A stretch of 64,000 bases of DNA, taken from Odontesthes bonariensis. Its lineage: Eukaryota; Chordata; Actinopteri; Atheriniformes; Atherinopsidae. The DNA lies in contig NC_134526.1 in NCBI RefSeq assembly GCF_027942865.1, positions 10,634,284-10,698,283 on the forward strand, in the 5' to 3' direction. Within the stretch, counting starts at the first letter, position 1. Each line of letters starts with the position of its first letter. The translations under genes were made by a program, and so were the position numbers. Under the pieces are notes generated by a model. The model was not told where the DNA came from. It worked only from the letters and a program-made list of their open reading frames with translations, and ran no database searches. Of the stretch, positions 1 through 14,000 are shown in pieces.

Positions 1-2450
1 CCCAGTCTCTCTAACTGTCAATATGTTATCTTCTCCCCTGCTCTGACATTCAGTGTCCAACCTACAAAACCACTACCAGCGCCTACACTGACCCACAACT
101 TAATCAGAAATGATTTTAATTTGGACTGCCACTTGAATTTGAAGTGTTCATCATTACGTAAAATTAAGAGAACATATTAAGTATTAGTGTCATGGAAAGT
201 CTTGTCAGCTCTTTGGCTCCTCTTTGATGTGAAAATACCAGACAATATGTGGGCATTTCTCAGCTGTTTGTTTGCACACTCCATTGTTGTGTCTATTCTA
301 TGAGCTGTAGTCTCAGCTCTCCTTGCTGTTTATCTGTTCTGGTTGACTTTTCATCTATCCACCTCCTGTCTTTCTCCCTGCCTGATTCCGATTGTGGAAC
401 TCCTCCACGCTTTGCTTTTGATGGTGGTTAAAGATTACGAGGCTGTTGGCTTTGTGTCTGCTGTTATTTTTATTTTTTGCAGGGGAATGTTTGCTTTCTA
501 AATTCCAGAAGGGCTGATTACGGTCCAAAGCTTGTAAAGACTGTGTAACTACAGCTATTTATTGGATGTCGCAGATAACGGTCTTGGCATTTCAAAATAT
601 TTAGGTGAATATCTTTTTAAAGTCTGGTTATATGGCATGTCTCCCTGTTAGAAGATGTTTCAGGTTATTGCCCACATACCCTAAATAGTTGTGTTGAACA
701 GCACACAATTACTGCGTCTCTCCTTGTTACTAATATACAGTCAATAATAGATCCAAGGTATAACGGTACAAATGACGGATGTCTCAGGTATAGAATATCA
801 CTCACTGTCTCTTAAAACCTGAGAGGCCCCCTGTTGCAACACATTATTCATCCATTGCACAAGTCCTGTGGGCAGTTTAAGTATTGACGGGCTGAGCCAG
901 TGCAAAAGCCTAGACTGCTGTGGGTCACTGTAATGTAGCCACGCAAGCAGGGGAAATGGGGAATGTGAGGGGTTAACTGGGGCAAGAAGGTCACAAGTTG
1001 AAGCTGGAAAATGTTTTCCCTCACTTGACCTGCCACCAATACAGTACTGTGGGTCACACTGTCTCCAGGAACAGATGTACCCACAGTCGGGGTTAAAAAC
1101 ATCCCCCTCCCTGTGGTGTCCCTTATACTGTTAAACACTGTCTCTCAAGCACCAGAACAGGAAGAGAGAGGATTCTTGACATGGTGTTGATATTAGGCCA
1201 GCTGTGTCCTAATGTCTGTCTGTAGTGTGATTTGAAAATCCTGTAACAAGAGACGTGTGTGCAGTTGAAAGCAGATATTTCCAATGACTTTATTGTATTA
1301 TTTGATTGATTCTCTGAATCATTATTTCAGCCTATGTTCCACATTAACTGCCTGCCTGTCACAAACAATCCTCTTGCACAGCTGGAGGTTTCACAGCTAG
1401 GTAGCTTCAGGTCAAGTGTTGTGGCACTTAAAGAGCTTCACAGCAGCCCTATTCCATTACATTGGCCAACAGCCATCACACAGCAGTCCTGTGTTCACTA
1501 TATTATAACCTAAACTTTAGTTGGACCAAAGCACACTGGACTGGTGTTAGAGAGGTGTTGCCGCAGCAGGATGAGGGTCAGATTTAACACTGAACGCAAC
1601 GAGAAGGAAATCCTGTCTGAGTCATAGGTAAGGGTCAGTGGGGGTTTGTTCCTCTCCTAAATCCTTAGTTTGGGGTTGTCAGATAAGCTTTCACCTTGGA
1701 CCTGACTTCTGAAGAGAGACTACATCACTAAATACAGAGCGGCCTTCTTGAGCTGTTCACTTAATCTTCTATGTGCAAAGCCAAAAAGCAGAAATCTCTG
1801 CAGTAGTCTTTAGATCATCACTCAGAGTGCAATCAAAAAAAAAAAGAAGCTGCCCAGACTTCACATCCCTCTCTGCAGACAATCCGTTTGGTTCACCAAC
1901 ATAAGAGTCTAGTTTGTGATGTGGGCTACAGCGTAACAGGATCCCAAAGGCAGAAACCCAAACAGGAGACAGAGAAAAAGTCGATGGAAAAGCACTCCAC
2001 TGTGCTCTGTCTGATCAAATTGACATGCGCTGTTTGGATCTACTATACGTATCTGTTGGAAATGCCACATGCCAGCTCAGCTTCAGCAGACTGTTGTGAG
2101 GAGTGGTGGGCAGGAAATTGGGGGAGGGGGGTGCTGAAGCAAAGTTTTGTTCCACAGTTAAGAAAAAGATCCTTGAAAGCAAAAGAGTAATGTCATTTAA
2201 TTTCATCTGCAACAGCGATAACATGATTCTTAATGGGCTTTTGTGGCAAAATTTCCTATTCTGCTTTGAATTCTAAGTTTTGAGTAACTTCACTGTTTTG
2301 TCACATTCACACTTCCTTTTCTTCTATCTTGAGGCCAGCAGCCACGCTGGCTTCTGTTCATACTGGGAGCTCAACCAAATCATCTGCCCTACTCCTGATC
2401 TGGTGCCTCACCCTGACACAGTGTATCAGGTTATTTTGCGTACATCCAAA

Positions 2451-2472
2451 TGTGTGTGTGTGTGTGTGTGTG
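2451..2472. repeat. (TG)11 microsatellite
   Basis: Eleven uninterrupted TG dinucleotides followed by a T-rich run, in the intergenic region upstream of plekhh3. Confidence 0.95.
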
Positions 2473-3989
2473 TTTTTTCTTTTTTTTGAGCTAATAGAGA
2501 ATCATGTGTCATCCTTTGGAAAGAGGGGAAAAGAGGGGGTGGAGGAAGACAGTGAAAAAGACTGAAAGACTTGAACAAAGCTTGTAGGAGAAACTAAAAT
2601 GCAGTTGTTTCATTGAGCAAGGAATAAAAAGTTTCAAATGATAATGAGCTTTATATTTGAAGATTGTAGTGATGTACTTTTGCTCTTTGCATTGACTTCA
2701 GCTCTTTTAGAAACCATATACGGAGGGCGGGCTTTTCTTTTTTTTAAACTTTACTAGTGTGGGCTGAGGGAGTGAGCTCTAAAAATAAAACATATGTTCC
2801 TCCAGGTCTGTGGGAGCAGGGGCCCCAAGCGTATTGTTTTGGGATATGGGGGAGGACAAGGAGGATCTGGCCTGGAGAGAGATATAGAGACGGAAAGCGG
2901 CTGGTGTAGTTTCAACAAGAGAACTCTGAAAATACTCTCCCTTCCAAATTGATCTGTGCAGGCTCTTTTATAGTATACTGTGTATGCTTAAAGAAAATTT
3001 AAATAAAGTAAGTTCACACACTTTCAAATTTTCTTCTCTGTGGGTTGAATGTGGGGCAGTATGTTAGTGTGTGTTTGATTTGGACGTGCCTGCCTGGGAT
3101 GGGGTGAGGGGTGGTCAGGCTTACAGTCCATAATATCAAGTACAGCCCAGCTGAAAAGGTGCATCTGTGACTCTTTTTCTATTGATTTGCGATATGAACG
3201 GAATCATAGAGGTGTATCCATTAAGCAGCAGAGGACGGACCGGCAGCTAAAAGCTCCCCTTGGTGAGGAATGAGTTAAAGACAGCTGACTGAGATGTGTA
3301 GGGGGAGTCTGCACAGAGCAGAGAGGGGAAATGAAGGGATATTAAGGGAGAAATAAGCACCAGTGCCGGTAGGACTGGATAAGTCACGTGTCTGGATTTA
3401 GGACCAGTCCACATATCTCCTTCTGCTGCTTCTATGTAGACTGTTTAGCAGGGTGGAAGAGGAAAGAGTGAGAGAGGAGTGTGTAAGTGTGTGTGAGCAA
3501 TAAAAGCAAACAAAGGAGAATAAAAGAACATGTCAGTGTAATGGTAAATTCAATGTCTCTGTTTTAACCATTTGCCTCTTAATTTCCACCGACAAAACTT
3601 ACAAGTGTAAAAGAGCTCTTACAAATACTAGTAATGTAAAATCAAATACTGAATGAACTCCTCTTCAAATAAAGTTGCTGAATCACACCTTACTGATTGC
3701 CACTAATGAGGCTTTTTTTCTCACTTTGATTACAGAAAAGATTGATTAGTAAGAAAAGCTGTTAGGTTTTTCTGTATGTATCTTTTCCAAAGATCACCCA
3801 AAACTAATCTCTATGTATGCTGACCAGGAGGAAACCATTTAATCAAAGAGGCAAATAAAAGTTTGCCTATCCTATACAAAAGATATCCTGATCAAAGAAA
3901 ATATAGCTTTTGGTCATCAGCTCTGTGGTTGGATAATCTAAAAAAAAATGCAGTTTTAACCCAGGGATGTTAGTTTTTCCTGATGGGTT

Positions 3990-4058
3990 AAAAGCGCAGG
4001 ACAAATTTAGTGTGTATGCATGTATGCATGACAATAAATCTGATCTGAATCCTAATCT
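3990..4058 (+). mobile_element. LINE-like 3' tail fragment
   Basis: The stretch reads GCAGGACAAATTTAG, then a GTATGCAT-rich part, then ACAATAAATCTGATCTGAATC. It resembles the 3' tails of common fish LINE retrotransposons, which end in GGACAAATT...CAATAAA followed by repeats of a short CTGATT/TGAATC-like unit. Only the tail is recognisable. The assignment comes from memory of such tails, and a repeat-library comparison would decide it. Confidence 0.45.
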
Positions 4059-4399
4059 TTTCCTGATGAAACACCCCAGGAACACCACACATTCTAAATA
4101 ATAAGTATTAAATTCCACAATGTAAAATATAAATGAATAACTAAAATACAACAACATGTAAATAGACCAAATCAAAATGTAACTTTTTTAGCTTTTAGAT
4201 TTTAACATTGGTAGCTTTATAGCTTATGCATTTTCATTATGCTTTAGAATAAGATCATTATGACATGACAGGGAGATTTAAAAGGCTACACGGAAAGTAC
4301 AAGCGGGAGGACAACAGAACGATACGAGGCAGTGTATGGACGCTACAGAGAAAACAGGAGCTTCTAGTTTGATTAAAGATATACTCAGTATGATGCTGT

Positions 4400-5034
4400 T
4401 AGAGTCACCTACCAGAGTCCGATGCTCCGTCAGACGGAGGGGCGTGTTTATCAGCGTGTCACACCGGGGAGTGTCTGCCTTAAGCCAATCGTGTGTTAGA
4501 CCTGAGGTCAGTGGGCGTGGTCTATCTTCCCACACCATCTCGACCCAGCTGCTGCATGCTTTTGTTTAAACTCTGAAGTCAGTCTGTCGTGATCAACTTC
4601 GCATTTACGTTGCTCACCAGTTGTGCGTAGAAGATGTTGCAGAGACACTCTTGTAGAATACGACTCGAAGCAGTTTGAACTCACAGCGCTGGCTGGGAAT
4701 AATGAGCTAGTTTCATTGTTTTTTTTCTAACGATTCGGTTGTTTGAAGTTCAAATTGTGGTGAACCAAGCAGCTGGACACCTGGAGGAGGGGAGAAGATT
4801 TTCCTTGAATAACTTGGTAGAGAATGACTGCTGTCATGTACAGTTGCTAGACGTTCTATATTTCCATGAAGAGAAAGGAGAGAGTAAGTTTCTGTTTTTC
4901 TTCCTCCTCCTCGTTGGACATCTATGGAGAGGGTACACTGCATGCTCTCACGCAGCTCTTGGACTCACTTGCGGCGTGAACGTTGAATCCACCGACCTGG
5001 ATAGCCGTAAACGACACACTTAAACCTAATTTGA
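4400..5034 (+). promoter_or_regulatory. plekhh3: Putative plekhh3 promoter and 5' leader
   Basis: Sequence just upstream of the plekhh3 ATG is richer in CpG than its surroundings, especially about 4390-4690. It contains a GC-box-like GTGGGCGTGG near 4510. An in-frame TGA (5032-5034) sits directly before the ATG at 5035, so the open frame cannot extend upstream. Short upstream ATGs, such as the one at 4634, may lie in the leader. No TATA box is clear and the transcription start is not determined. Confidence 0.4.
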
Positions 5035-8000
5035 ATGCCTTTGCAAGGAGTTTGCTGGTTTTTGTGCTGCAGGCAGGGCTTCAGTTTGCTGGGACGGGAC
5101 TATGGGGAGAAAGAGGAGGAAGAATCTTTTGAATTGCGCAACAAGGAGGACTTGACTCCCAATGGACGGGTAAAAGCTCTCCACCTGCACTATTTAATAC
5201 TTCCTGCACATGAATACTTTTAACAAACATACCATCACTGTACTAAACCTGTCTATTTTTTAAATGACGACACTGTGCTTTCTTTGTTTTGCACACTAAA
5301 CTTGGAATTTGAGGCTGCTCAGACAGTTATACTTAGAGACCTTGATTTGAAAATGATTACCTTTGAAAAGCAAATATTAGAACTACAAGGTGTGATAAGA
5401 AGTGCAGCCTTTGCTCCTAAGATTGTTCCTCTGAAATGACGAACTGCAGTGCTTACATGTGAGTGCACATATTAGCAGTTAACTTTGTGGGAACCATAAG
5501 TTTGCTCAGTGAAAAACCTTTTGTCATTCTGTGCAGCCCAGTTTGACACTGCTTTTGAGGCATGGACAACACTGAGCAATCCTGCACACATGTTCTGATG
5601 CAAGCTGTAAAACTCTGTGAGTTGAACTGATCTTGTGTATTTGGCCTCCATCCACTCAATTGCAAATAAGACTGTGGCCTTGTCTCCTCTGTAATGTTAG
5701 TCATCTGATCAGGCACAGAGAGTTCAGCATTGTCCACCCACTTGTGAGGGGGCATTGTTGCCTCGAAATGAGGTAGGCTTTTTCTGTATAAGCCAACATG
5801 CATCTGTTTATGTACAGTGTCTTAGAAAAATCCTCCCCCAAATATTTATCAGGACTTTGTGCTGTTACACTCATCGAACTCATTCTTATAATATAAGCTT
5901 CTCATAATTTTGCCGTTATTTTTTTTCCTGCTGGGTTGAGGCTTTGCAAATTAAATTACCCCCCCCCCCCCTCAGTCACAATTTGTATATCCTGTTTTTC
6001 TGTTGATTGGCCCTTTTGTGTGTTTGCAACCATCCAGTGAAACGGTCCAGAAATTTGCATGAAAACGTTGGGGACAGATAAGTTTACACAGTTATTGGCT
6101 CAACAGAAGTCTAACAGCAACCAGCAGATAAGAGCAACATCTGTTTCTAAGGGTTGTTTAGTGAGATTCTGGTTTGTAGCAGACTCAATGTACCATCTGG
6201 CTGGCCATTGGTGGCAAGAGGAACCCAACTGTGCTCCATATCGGCAATCAATACTCGATCACTGGAACATGTCCCAGTGGAAAAGGCCTTCTAAAGTGAG
6301 ATCTTTTTCCTGTAACTTTCCCGGATCCGTCATTAAAACCCAACCTGTGCCTCCTCTTGGTGTTTTTGGTTTAATGTTTATTGAATTGTAGACTATTTGG
6401 AGAACAGCAGGCACTATTAGATGACTTCAGTGAAAAATATCTTAAGAATAAAGATAAAGGGGATCTGACTCATAAATCATAGACATTCAATCCTAAAGCC
6501 CTCCATAAAAGTAGCCTAAACAACACATTTACTTCCTTCTTAGTTTGGGGGGGTATTTATAGATGTTTTAGCTTATGTGAGCAGATGTGACAGGATAGTA
6601 ATTGGAACAGAAAGAAAAGTTTTAATGAACTTATAATAAAGTCTATTGATGTTTAGTTTTGTTAGTCATAAGCTTTCAATCACTGCATATTGAGCCAAGC
6701 CTACTGAACACAAGGCTGTCAGAAACAGCCTGGTCTGATGAAATACCGCAGGAAAAAACATCACAAGTCGTGTTGCCTGTTATTACTATGCATTCTTGTT
6801 TTCAGTGTCATTGCGCAATTTGACACTCTACTCTGTATTTTTACCCTAACAATTTAGTTTTTTCCATTTATGCTTAAAAAGCACTCAAAACTTTAGAGTA
6901 AATGAAAATGAAACATGGCATGGTTCTACACTGTAATGCTATTTATGTGAAATACCATCAGACCATGTTTGTTGAGATGCTGATTTATTGAAACATCTGA
7001 TCTTTTCAGTCATGGATGCCACTCAAATGACACCAATACATTCCCCAATTATTTCAGCTTTCAAATGAATTTTCTCTTACTGAATACATTCAAAATTGTG
7101 CTGAAAAACTGAGAATACCTCTACCGCTTTCTAAAGGGATACTCAAGTTTGGGGACCTCCTCATTTGTCTTTAGATTTGCCCTTCCTTCGAGAGTAATGT
7201 TACATCACTGATGAGAGCCTTGCCTCTATCGATTTATGCCCGGAAATATTCATGAATATGAATGGACTCATCTTGAGTCATAAAATGTCTGCCTCTATTA
7301 ATCTGCATGATACATATCTCTGTCCTCTGTCATGTGGCTTATCAGGTTACTTCTTAATGGAAAGGACCACTTTATTGACTGTTGTAACCAAAGGTGTTTT
7401 GTCAAATAATCAAAGGCAGTGAGCCATTCTTTTTGCTCCACAGGACTCATTTCCTTATGATAAATACACCCATATGTAATGGAGCTATTGAATATTAATT
7501 CCTCAATGCTTGGAGTCTTGGTGTACTTGAGCAAATCCTGTTTCTTCTTGGGCTATGTGACTGGTTTATGCCGGATATTGTAAATTTGTGTCAGTAGTTC
7601 ATGCTTTGCCTGTGAAAAAGGACATGGCTGAACCATTCCAATATGATTGACTGATAAGTCTAATTTACCATAAATTGTAACCCCCCCACGAAGCTCCCAT
7701 TCTCAGAGTATACAGATCTAATTTGGCTTTTGATTGTGTCAACAGTGAGCATTGGATACAGGGTTAAAGATGGTCTGCAATGATTTCCAGGGAGAGCCCT
7801 TGAGGCTAAGTTTCATTGTTTACTCAAAGTTTAATTTCATCCAAAGCTTAACAAGTTAGATTTTCAGGCAGCAGGTCAGACCCCCTCTTGTGTATATATG
7901 TGTTTCTTTTTCACTTTATAACACTGACATACTCCATTTAGTAGGCCTCTCCCTAGGGATGACCACAGTGACCCATATCTGGTGGAGTCTCCCTCCTGAA

Positions 8001-11000
8001 GACATTCAAAATCCTCACCACAAGCTGCATTGTTTTCCAGCATGCTGCCAAAGGATTTCATGATGTGCGGCATCCACAGTACCAAAGCCATAGGCAACAT
8101 GTATGTCTTTGCCAGGACTCTTATTACTTTGGTTGGAATTATGAGTCAGCGCTGACGCTTGTGTAGTCTTGGCTTTGAAGAGCACAAGGCCATGTCAGAA
8201 CCTTTCCCCTTCATGTTTACAGTCCTCATTCAAAGAAACTGCTCTTCAGCAGCTGCCCAAACAGTCACACTGAGCTGAATGCCTCCAGTGTTGGGACAGC
8301 TTGGCACTGATTTTAAGGACAGGACATCCGTCATTCACTCTTCGTTCCATGTTTCCTTTTAAACTTTTATTCAACTTTTATGTAATGTTAAGTCACATTT
8401 ACCAATAAACTTTCACCACAGAGTGTGTAGACCTGGGCAGTTCAAGCAGCGCATTCTGTTGCTTGGAACGGGCACAGTCCAGCTTTGGTGAGAGTGGGTC
8501 TCATTAACCATCACTGCTGCCCTCTGCCTTCAGAGGTGTCATGGTACGCTGGTTTATATTTGGTTTCCGTTGCGTCTCTGCCTCACCACCTCCAGGCCAC
8601 ACATCTGGTCTTCAGGCCGACACTAGCTGAGCCCAAGCATTTCCTCCCGGTTACTCAGCCTCCCAGGAGAGCTGAAGGGAGAGAGAAAGAGAGCAAGAGA
8701 GGAGACTGGGGAAAGCGAGAGCGGAAGTCAGCCACGGAACGAACAAATCACGGCATCTTTCCCTCCATGCTCTGCTCTAGTCTGGAGTGATTCATCCTTT
8801 GCCCGTCCAAAGGGAGATCTTTTGCCAAGGCTCTGCATTGCACGCTATCCTCGTTCCTCATCCCACAGCCCATTAACTGTATTGGACGGCTGTTTTTCTG
8901 TAAATTGTCACGTTTTGTGGAAAATTACTCAAAATATTCCGACTTTATCTGGCTCATTGGTTTATTGATCATGTAATCAGTTTATATTATGAAATTATTG
9001 CTTGTCTGTCGCTGATTTTATTAATGTTGATTTGTTGTTTTTAGTCTGGACTGTCTAAGTTTTCTTTTCTGGGGCATTTGGCTTGGCTAAAATGTTCACT
9101 GTATGGTTGTCAGAATGGGGAAGGTAATTACCATACCTACTCTCTTCCATTCATAAGTCACTTTCTGAAAATGTTCAGTTATTCTTGCCTCTCTGGTTTG
9201 GCATTTACAGCGCCTCCCCCATGTTAAACATTAATGAAATTTCATTATGTATACCTTAATCATTACCTATTATCCCTGTGAGTCCATTTGCTTTACAATT
9301 ATAATACAAAGTCTATGCTGACGCTATAAATTTGCAGTTCAAGTTTTCTTTGTTATTTTTGAGACTTCTAAAAAGAAGCTGTGGACAGTTTTTGCGGGGC
9401 AAAGGCTATACTTAGGATAGTTTGCCCAGTAGTAGAGCGTGGTGTTTGAACTGTGAAGGGGCCCATAACTGACCTGGATAGTGTTTCAGGTAGGCCGAGT
9501 TGGGCTGGGGCAGCCACAAGAGCTGGCTCAAGGCTGTGGTTCACAGATACAACCCGCCAGGCCATGGGGACACAAAGTGCTGCTCTGCACACCAGGGAAT
9601 TGGTCCAAACTGCATACAGGCAAGCTCTGATGTCTAATGGGGCTTTCCAAGGTCAGGTTGGGAATCTAGGGGCTGGAACACTGTGAAAGGAAGCATCCTC
9701 TCTGATTTTCTACTTAAGAGGGGAGCCATGGAATGAAAAGCTCATTGTTCAGCCTGTAAAATTTGATTTTAAATGTCTGCCAGTGTCACCCTCACTTAGT
9801 CTGTAGCGGCACTCACTTCAGAGTCCACTCAATTCTAATTTCCTGTGATTTGTTATGAATAATTGTTTTGCTAATATGTAGCTATTGATTGATAATGAAG
9901 CTGTTCATCACTTTATCATCATCAGTAAACCAATAATTGTATTAAATGTAGTGCTGGATGTAAACAGCCCTTTATTTAGCGATGTTCTCTGTCATATTAA
10001 CAGCATTTCTATCTCAACTTTTGAGATTGCAGTCATAGCAGAAGCAGTAGCCTTCGTCTTTTCTAGCCACAAGTTAATTTTATTTTGAGGTTAACCTTAG
10101 AAAAATTACCAATCTGAGTTGAAGCATTTCAGAGGTGTGAAGATTGGGGTGCATGCGGCTGTAGAATGAAAGATCCCTCTGTTTTGAGCTCTTACACTAA
10201 ATTAGCCTGTTTTGCCTGCCATATTTCTCTCCACCAGCTTACCCCTTGCATGTGAAAGCCAAGCATTACAGGAACAGAGCAGCTATGTGCCGAGGCTGCC
10301 AGGAACAACTGCATGCTCTACTATAACATGACTACTGAAGGCAATCCATTGAGAGATCACTCCAACCTGTGGATAGTTCTGAGGACAGACTACTGTTTGT
10401 GTTTTATTATCATCTATTTACCCATTTCTCTTTCTTTTGTTTACAGAGTCCAGCTGAGGTGATTGTTTCTCAGCCAACTTGTACAGCCAATGGAACAAAT
10501 GGGTAAGGCAAGAAAAAAGCAATTTCCTCCAAAAATTTTTAGGAAGTTATAGTTCCCTATTTAACTTGTATACTTCCCCTGAGTGCTGGGGATTTCTGTA
10601 TTTATTTCCAGGCAGTAACATTTGTAGGTACTTGGGTTTTCTACTTTTATCTGCAGCATCTCATGGGGTGCTACAGGTTGTTTAGTTTTTACTTGTTATA
10701 CTCTTCACTGTTTGAGTTTTGCCATTCAGAGATAATCTCAGCTGCCATTTGCAGACTATATGTCATCCTTAACCAAGATCATCGTGCCTGATCACATTTT
10801 GTCCTGCTTCCTCGTGAATAAATTCAATTACTTTGACAGTTCAAAGGCTTTTCTCCCAAGCTGTTGGTTACAGGAATCCAGTATGTATTTCCCAAATAGT
10901 ACGATTCAGATGGTCAGGTCATTGACAAGTTATCACTGATGACAGTGAAAAGGAGTGATTCGTGGAGGGCTTGATCCAGACTATTGGTGCATGGCTGTGA

Positions 11001-14000
11001 TCTCAGACAGTGATGTAGCCAGGCTCTGCTTCTTTCTATCTCTGGCAGCATGCCCTTATCGCCCCCCATTCATTCCCCACCCCTGTTCCCTCATCCACAA
11101 TCTCTACTGTACATCTGCCGACTCGCAGTCGGCAGTGAGTCACAAAGCTAGACTTGTAGAACTATCGCACACCACAAATGAATAGACCAGGGCCTTCAAC
11201 AACCCTCAACAAGAATAGAGCTGCCTCAGGAAGTGGGAAGGTGAGCTGAAGCAGAGAAATTTTGCTGCAGTCATACAGGACATGTTGTCTCTGGAGGCTT
11301 TGAAGGGGGGGGGGGGTTGAAGACTGGACTGCGTGACTCAGTCCTACATCAATGGCACTCCCAGAAGAGGTGTGGCTCAGATGTCTTTTTTGTGTGTCAG
11401 TTTTACAGCGTAGTGGCAGTGGCCTTGGGCGACATGGCATAATTAACTGTTGGTTTTGAAGGGAGTGTGTTAAAAGACTGACTGTAATCATCACACTGAG
11501 TGCAGAGATTAGAGAGCGTAGTGCTTGGTCATTACCTGGCCAACGTAAGGACACACCCAGAAGTTCCCTTGTACTGGAGAATGACAAGCGAGGCTCTGAA
11601 ACGTTGGCACCTTGTAATGGAGCAAGTGGTGCCAAATCTATTTATTCAAAGTCTTGTATAACTGGCAAAGCATCTCTGGTTTACTTTGTACTTTCACTGA
11701 ACTGCTGAATGGAACTCTCTTCCATCTCTTCAGATGGTTACCTCACTGAAAATGACCCACATTTAATGGTGATGAACTGAGGGGATTTACATTTGTGTTA
11801 AAGAATTAAGGCTAACATGGAAATACTCAGACAATTAGTCATGGTCTGATGTGGTTTTGAGGGGATGGAGATCCGCCTGTGTCAAAACTGAGTGGTGGCT
11901 ACAGATATATGCCTGCTCACTGTGGGCTCACAGAATCCAAGGATACAACAGTCGTTTCTGTTCCAAATATACATCTGTATGATAACATTGCATGCAGCTA
12001 CATATAATTGTTTATAATAACTTCATTGTGAAAATGCCCTGATATGTCTACGGTGAATTTTAATGTGGTGAATTTTTAAAAATAACTCAAAAGGAAATTT
12101 ACATTTTTCAAATAATTTAGCATGTGCACATTTTTTATAGCATTTGTGTGATCAGAGATATTTTTCTTTTGATTAAATCGACTGTTTTATTCATAAGAGT
12201 AGACAGATTTTTACTGCATTGGAAATGTTCCTGCGTACTGTTGCTTTGATACTTGAACGGAGTTCATGCTCTGCGTTCTTGGCCTCGCAAACTGCAGCAC
12301 ATGCCAAAAATTGATATGAACATATGACAGCCTGGCACGCCTGACGTTTTGGTGTCGTTTTCGTATTTTGGGGTCCTCCCAATTGTTGTAACTGGTCAAA
12401 TATTGTATGGCAATTATTGCCCAATGTATCAAAAGCATAAAAAAAAGCTTAAAAGGGAAACAGAGAATGTGAAACTAGTTATTTTTGTATGATTTGTGCA
12501 CTGTCTCTATTATAGCTTCTTGCGCTATTCCTTTAGTGTAGCTGCGTAATTTTTTTCAGATGTGACACCTACTGGTTAGGAGGATGACTGCAGCAAGTTC
12601 AGCGCACCTAAAGCATCAGTATAATCAGTCATGGGACTGCACTGACATCACAGTTCGTTAGTTTTTTCAATTAAGATGCAATAAAAAAATAAAGGAGCAA
12701 GTCACAACCTGAAAACTCTTTTTTTTTTTTTATTTTTTTTTTTTTATCAATTTTCTTTATTTTTTTATCTTAAACATTTTTCAATTTTGTTTACCAGACA
12801 CTATATAATTGATAAAGAATTCAAAGTCTAAACCTGATGTGGTCATGCTGTCAAGGAAGTACCACAACTCGATATTCTTACACACTCAAGTTGTGTTCTA
12901 GCATCAGAAAAGTAAACTTTTGTCAGCTTATGGGGTTTCGTTTTTTGAGTTTTTAAGCTATTATTGTGGCTAGCAGAACACTGAATACATTTGTGAATTG
13001 TTTGGCCTGAGCTCTGTCAGTCACAGCCCTTCTAACACAAGGTGACGGTGATGGACTGGTTTATTCCGGCGGACAGTGCAACGTCTATCTTATGTAGGCT
13101 TCAGTCTGCAGAAAGCTGCTTGCTCCCCCATGCTGTGCTCATGCTCGTCTTGCATCATCGCAATTTTTTATACCCTTACTTCACTTTCCTCAGTCTCAAG
13201 TTCCTTCTCATAGTTTGACCATGGCAAAGTACAAACTGTACCAAAATGAAAATTGACACTTGATCTATCGTTCTCATCATTGTATCCATCCGCTTTCTCA
13301 TTAGCTCCTTCCGTCACCCTTGACAGCTCTGAACAGTAAAAGGCTTGAAATGTCTTTTTTGTAGTGAACTATGTAAGAGAAAGAGAACAGTGTTTAGGAA
13401 TGTAATTCATGCCAGTGAATGTATGTCTGTGCATATGAGAGGGTGTGTATTCATGAAACAAGTGGGTGTTTGCATGAAGACTTTAAGACCAAGCCCCTGG
13501 TAATTGCGTGTCTGGATGTCTGTCGCCTTGTCTGTCAACCATCGCAAACTGGCCCTGTTTACAGTATAAAATGTATACAATGTGGAAGGTTTTCATTTTC
13601 ATCTCAGTGTTTAACTGTTAGAGTGACTTCATTCAAACTAAAACGTCACTTGCTCTGTTTCATGAAAAGTCCTGCTGACAACACGCACTTCTTCAGTCAC
13701 ACACTTAGACTTCCTTTCACACACCCCTCCTCCTCTGGTCTCAAGACATGACTTTTTTCCTCTCCCCTCTGCCTAGTCCAGAATTTCTTGGCAGTGGTCT
13801 TGACTAAACAGTGTATTTTTAGCTGGGAGGTCATATAGGCCCAATCTTAATCACCGCATTCCCATTTTCCCACCAGCCCAGTTTCAGCCAGAGGCCCATT
13901 CAGCCAGTCCGTGCACTGTGGGGGAGGAGATAGGGACTGAACAGAGAAAGAGATGCATCTCTACTAAGAGGCTCTTTGACTATTTAATGCTACAGTTCGA

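Larger units (their letters stand above)
1..4400. other. Intergenic region upstream of plekhh3
   Basis: No coding exon could be supported here on either strand. The open frames are short (up to about 100 codons), do not resemble any family I know, and lack paired splice sites. The stretch holds a (TG)11 run at 2451-2472, short poly-T and poly-A runs, and a LINE-like 3' tail near 3990-4058. Distant enhancers or a non-coding RNA cannot be excluded by reading alone. Confidence 0.6.

Noticed and set aside
1-4400. Search for ccr10 or cntnap1, neighbours of PLEKHH3 in human
   Set aside because: No seven-transmembrane single-exon frame and no neurexin-like exons were seen. They may lie to the left of the window or be elsewhere in this species.
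4739-5023. Long frame just upstream of the plekhh3 start, possibly an upstream exon or uORF
   Set aside because: It begins at TTG, not ATG, and has no homology. The plekhh3 ATG is preceded directly by an in-frame stop.
11162-11635. 157-codon minus-strand frame, the longest unexplained one in the left half
   Set aside because: Composition is unstructured, no known domain is recognisable, and it has no splice or promoter support. It is inside plekhh3 intron 2 on the opposite strand.
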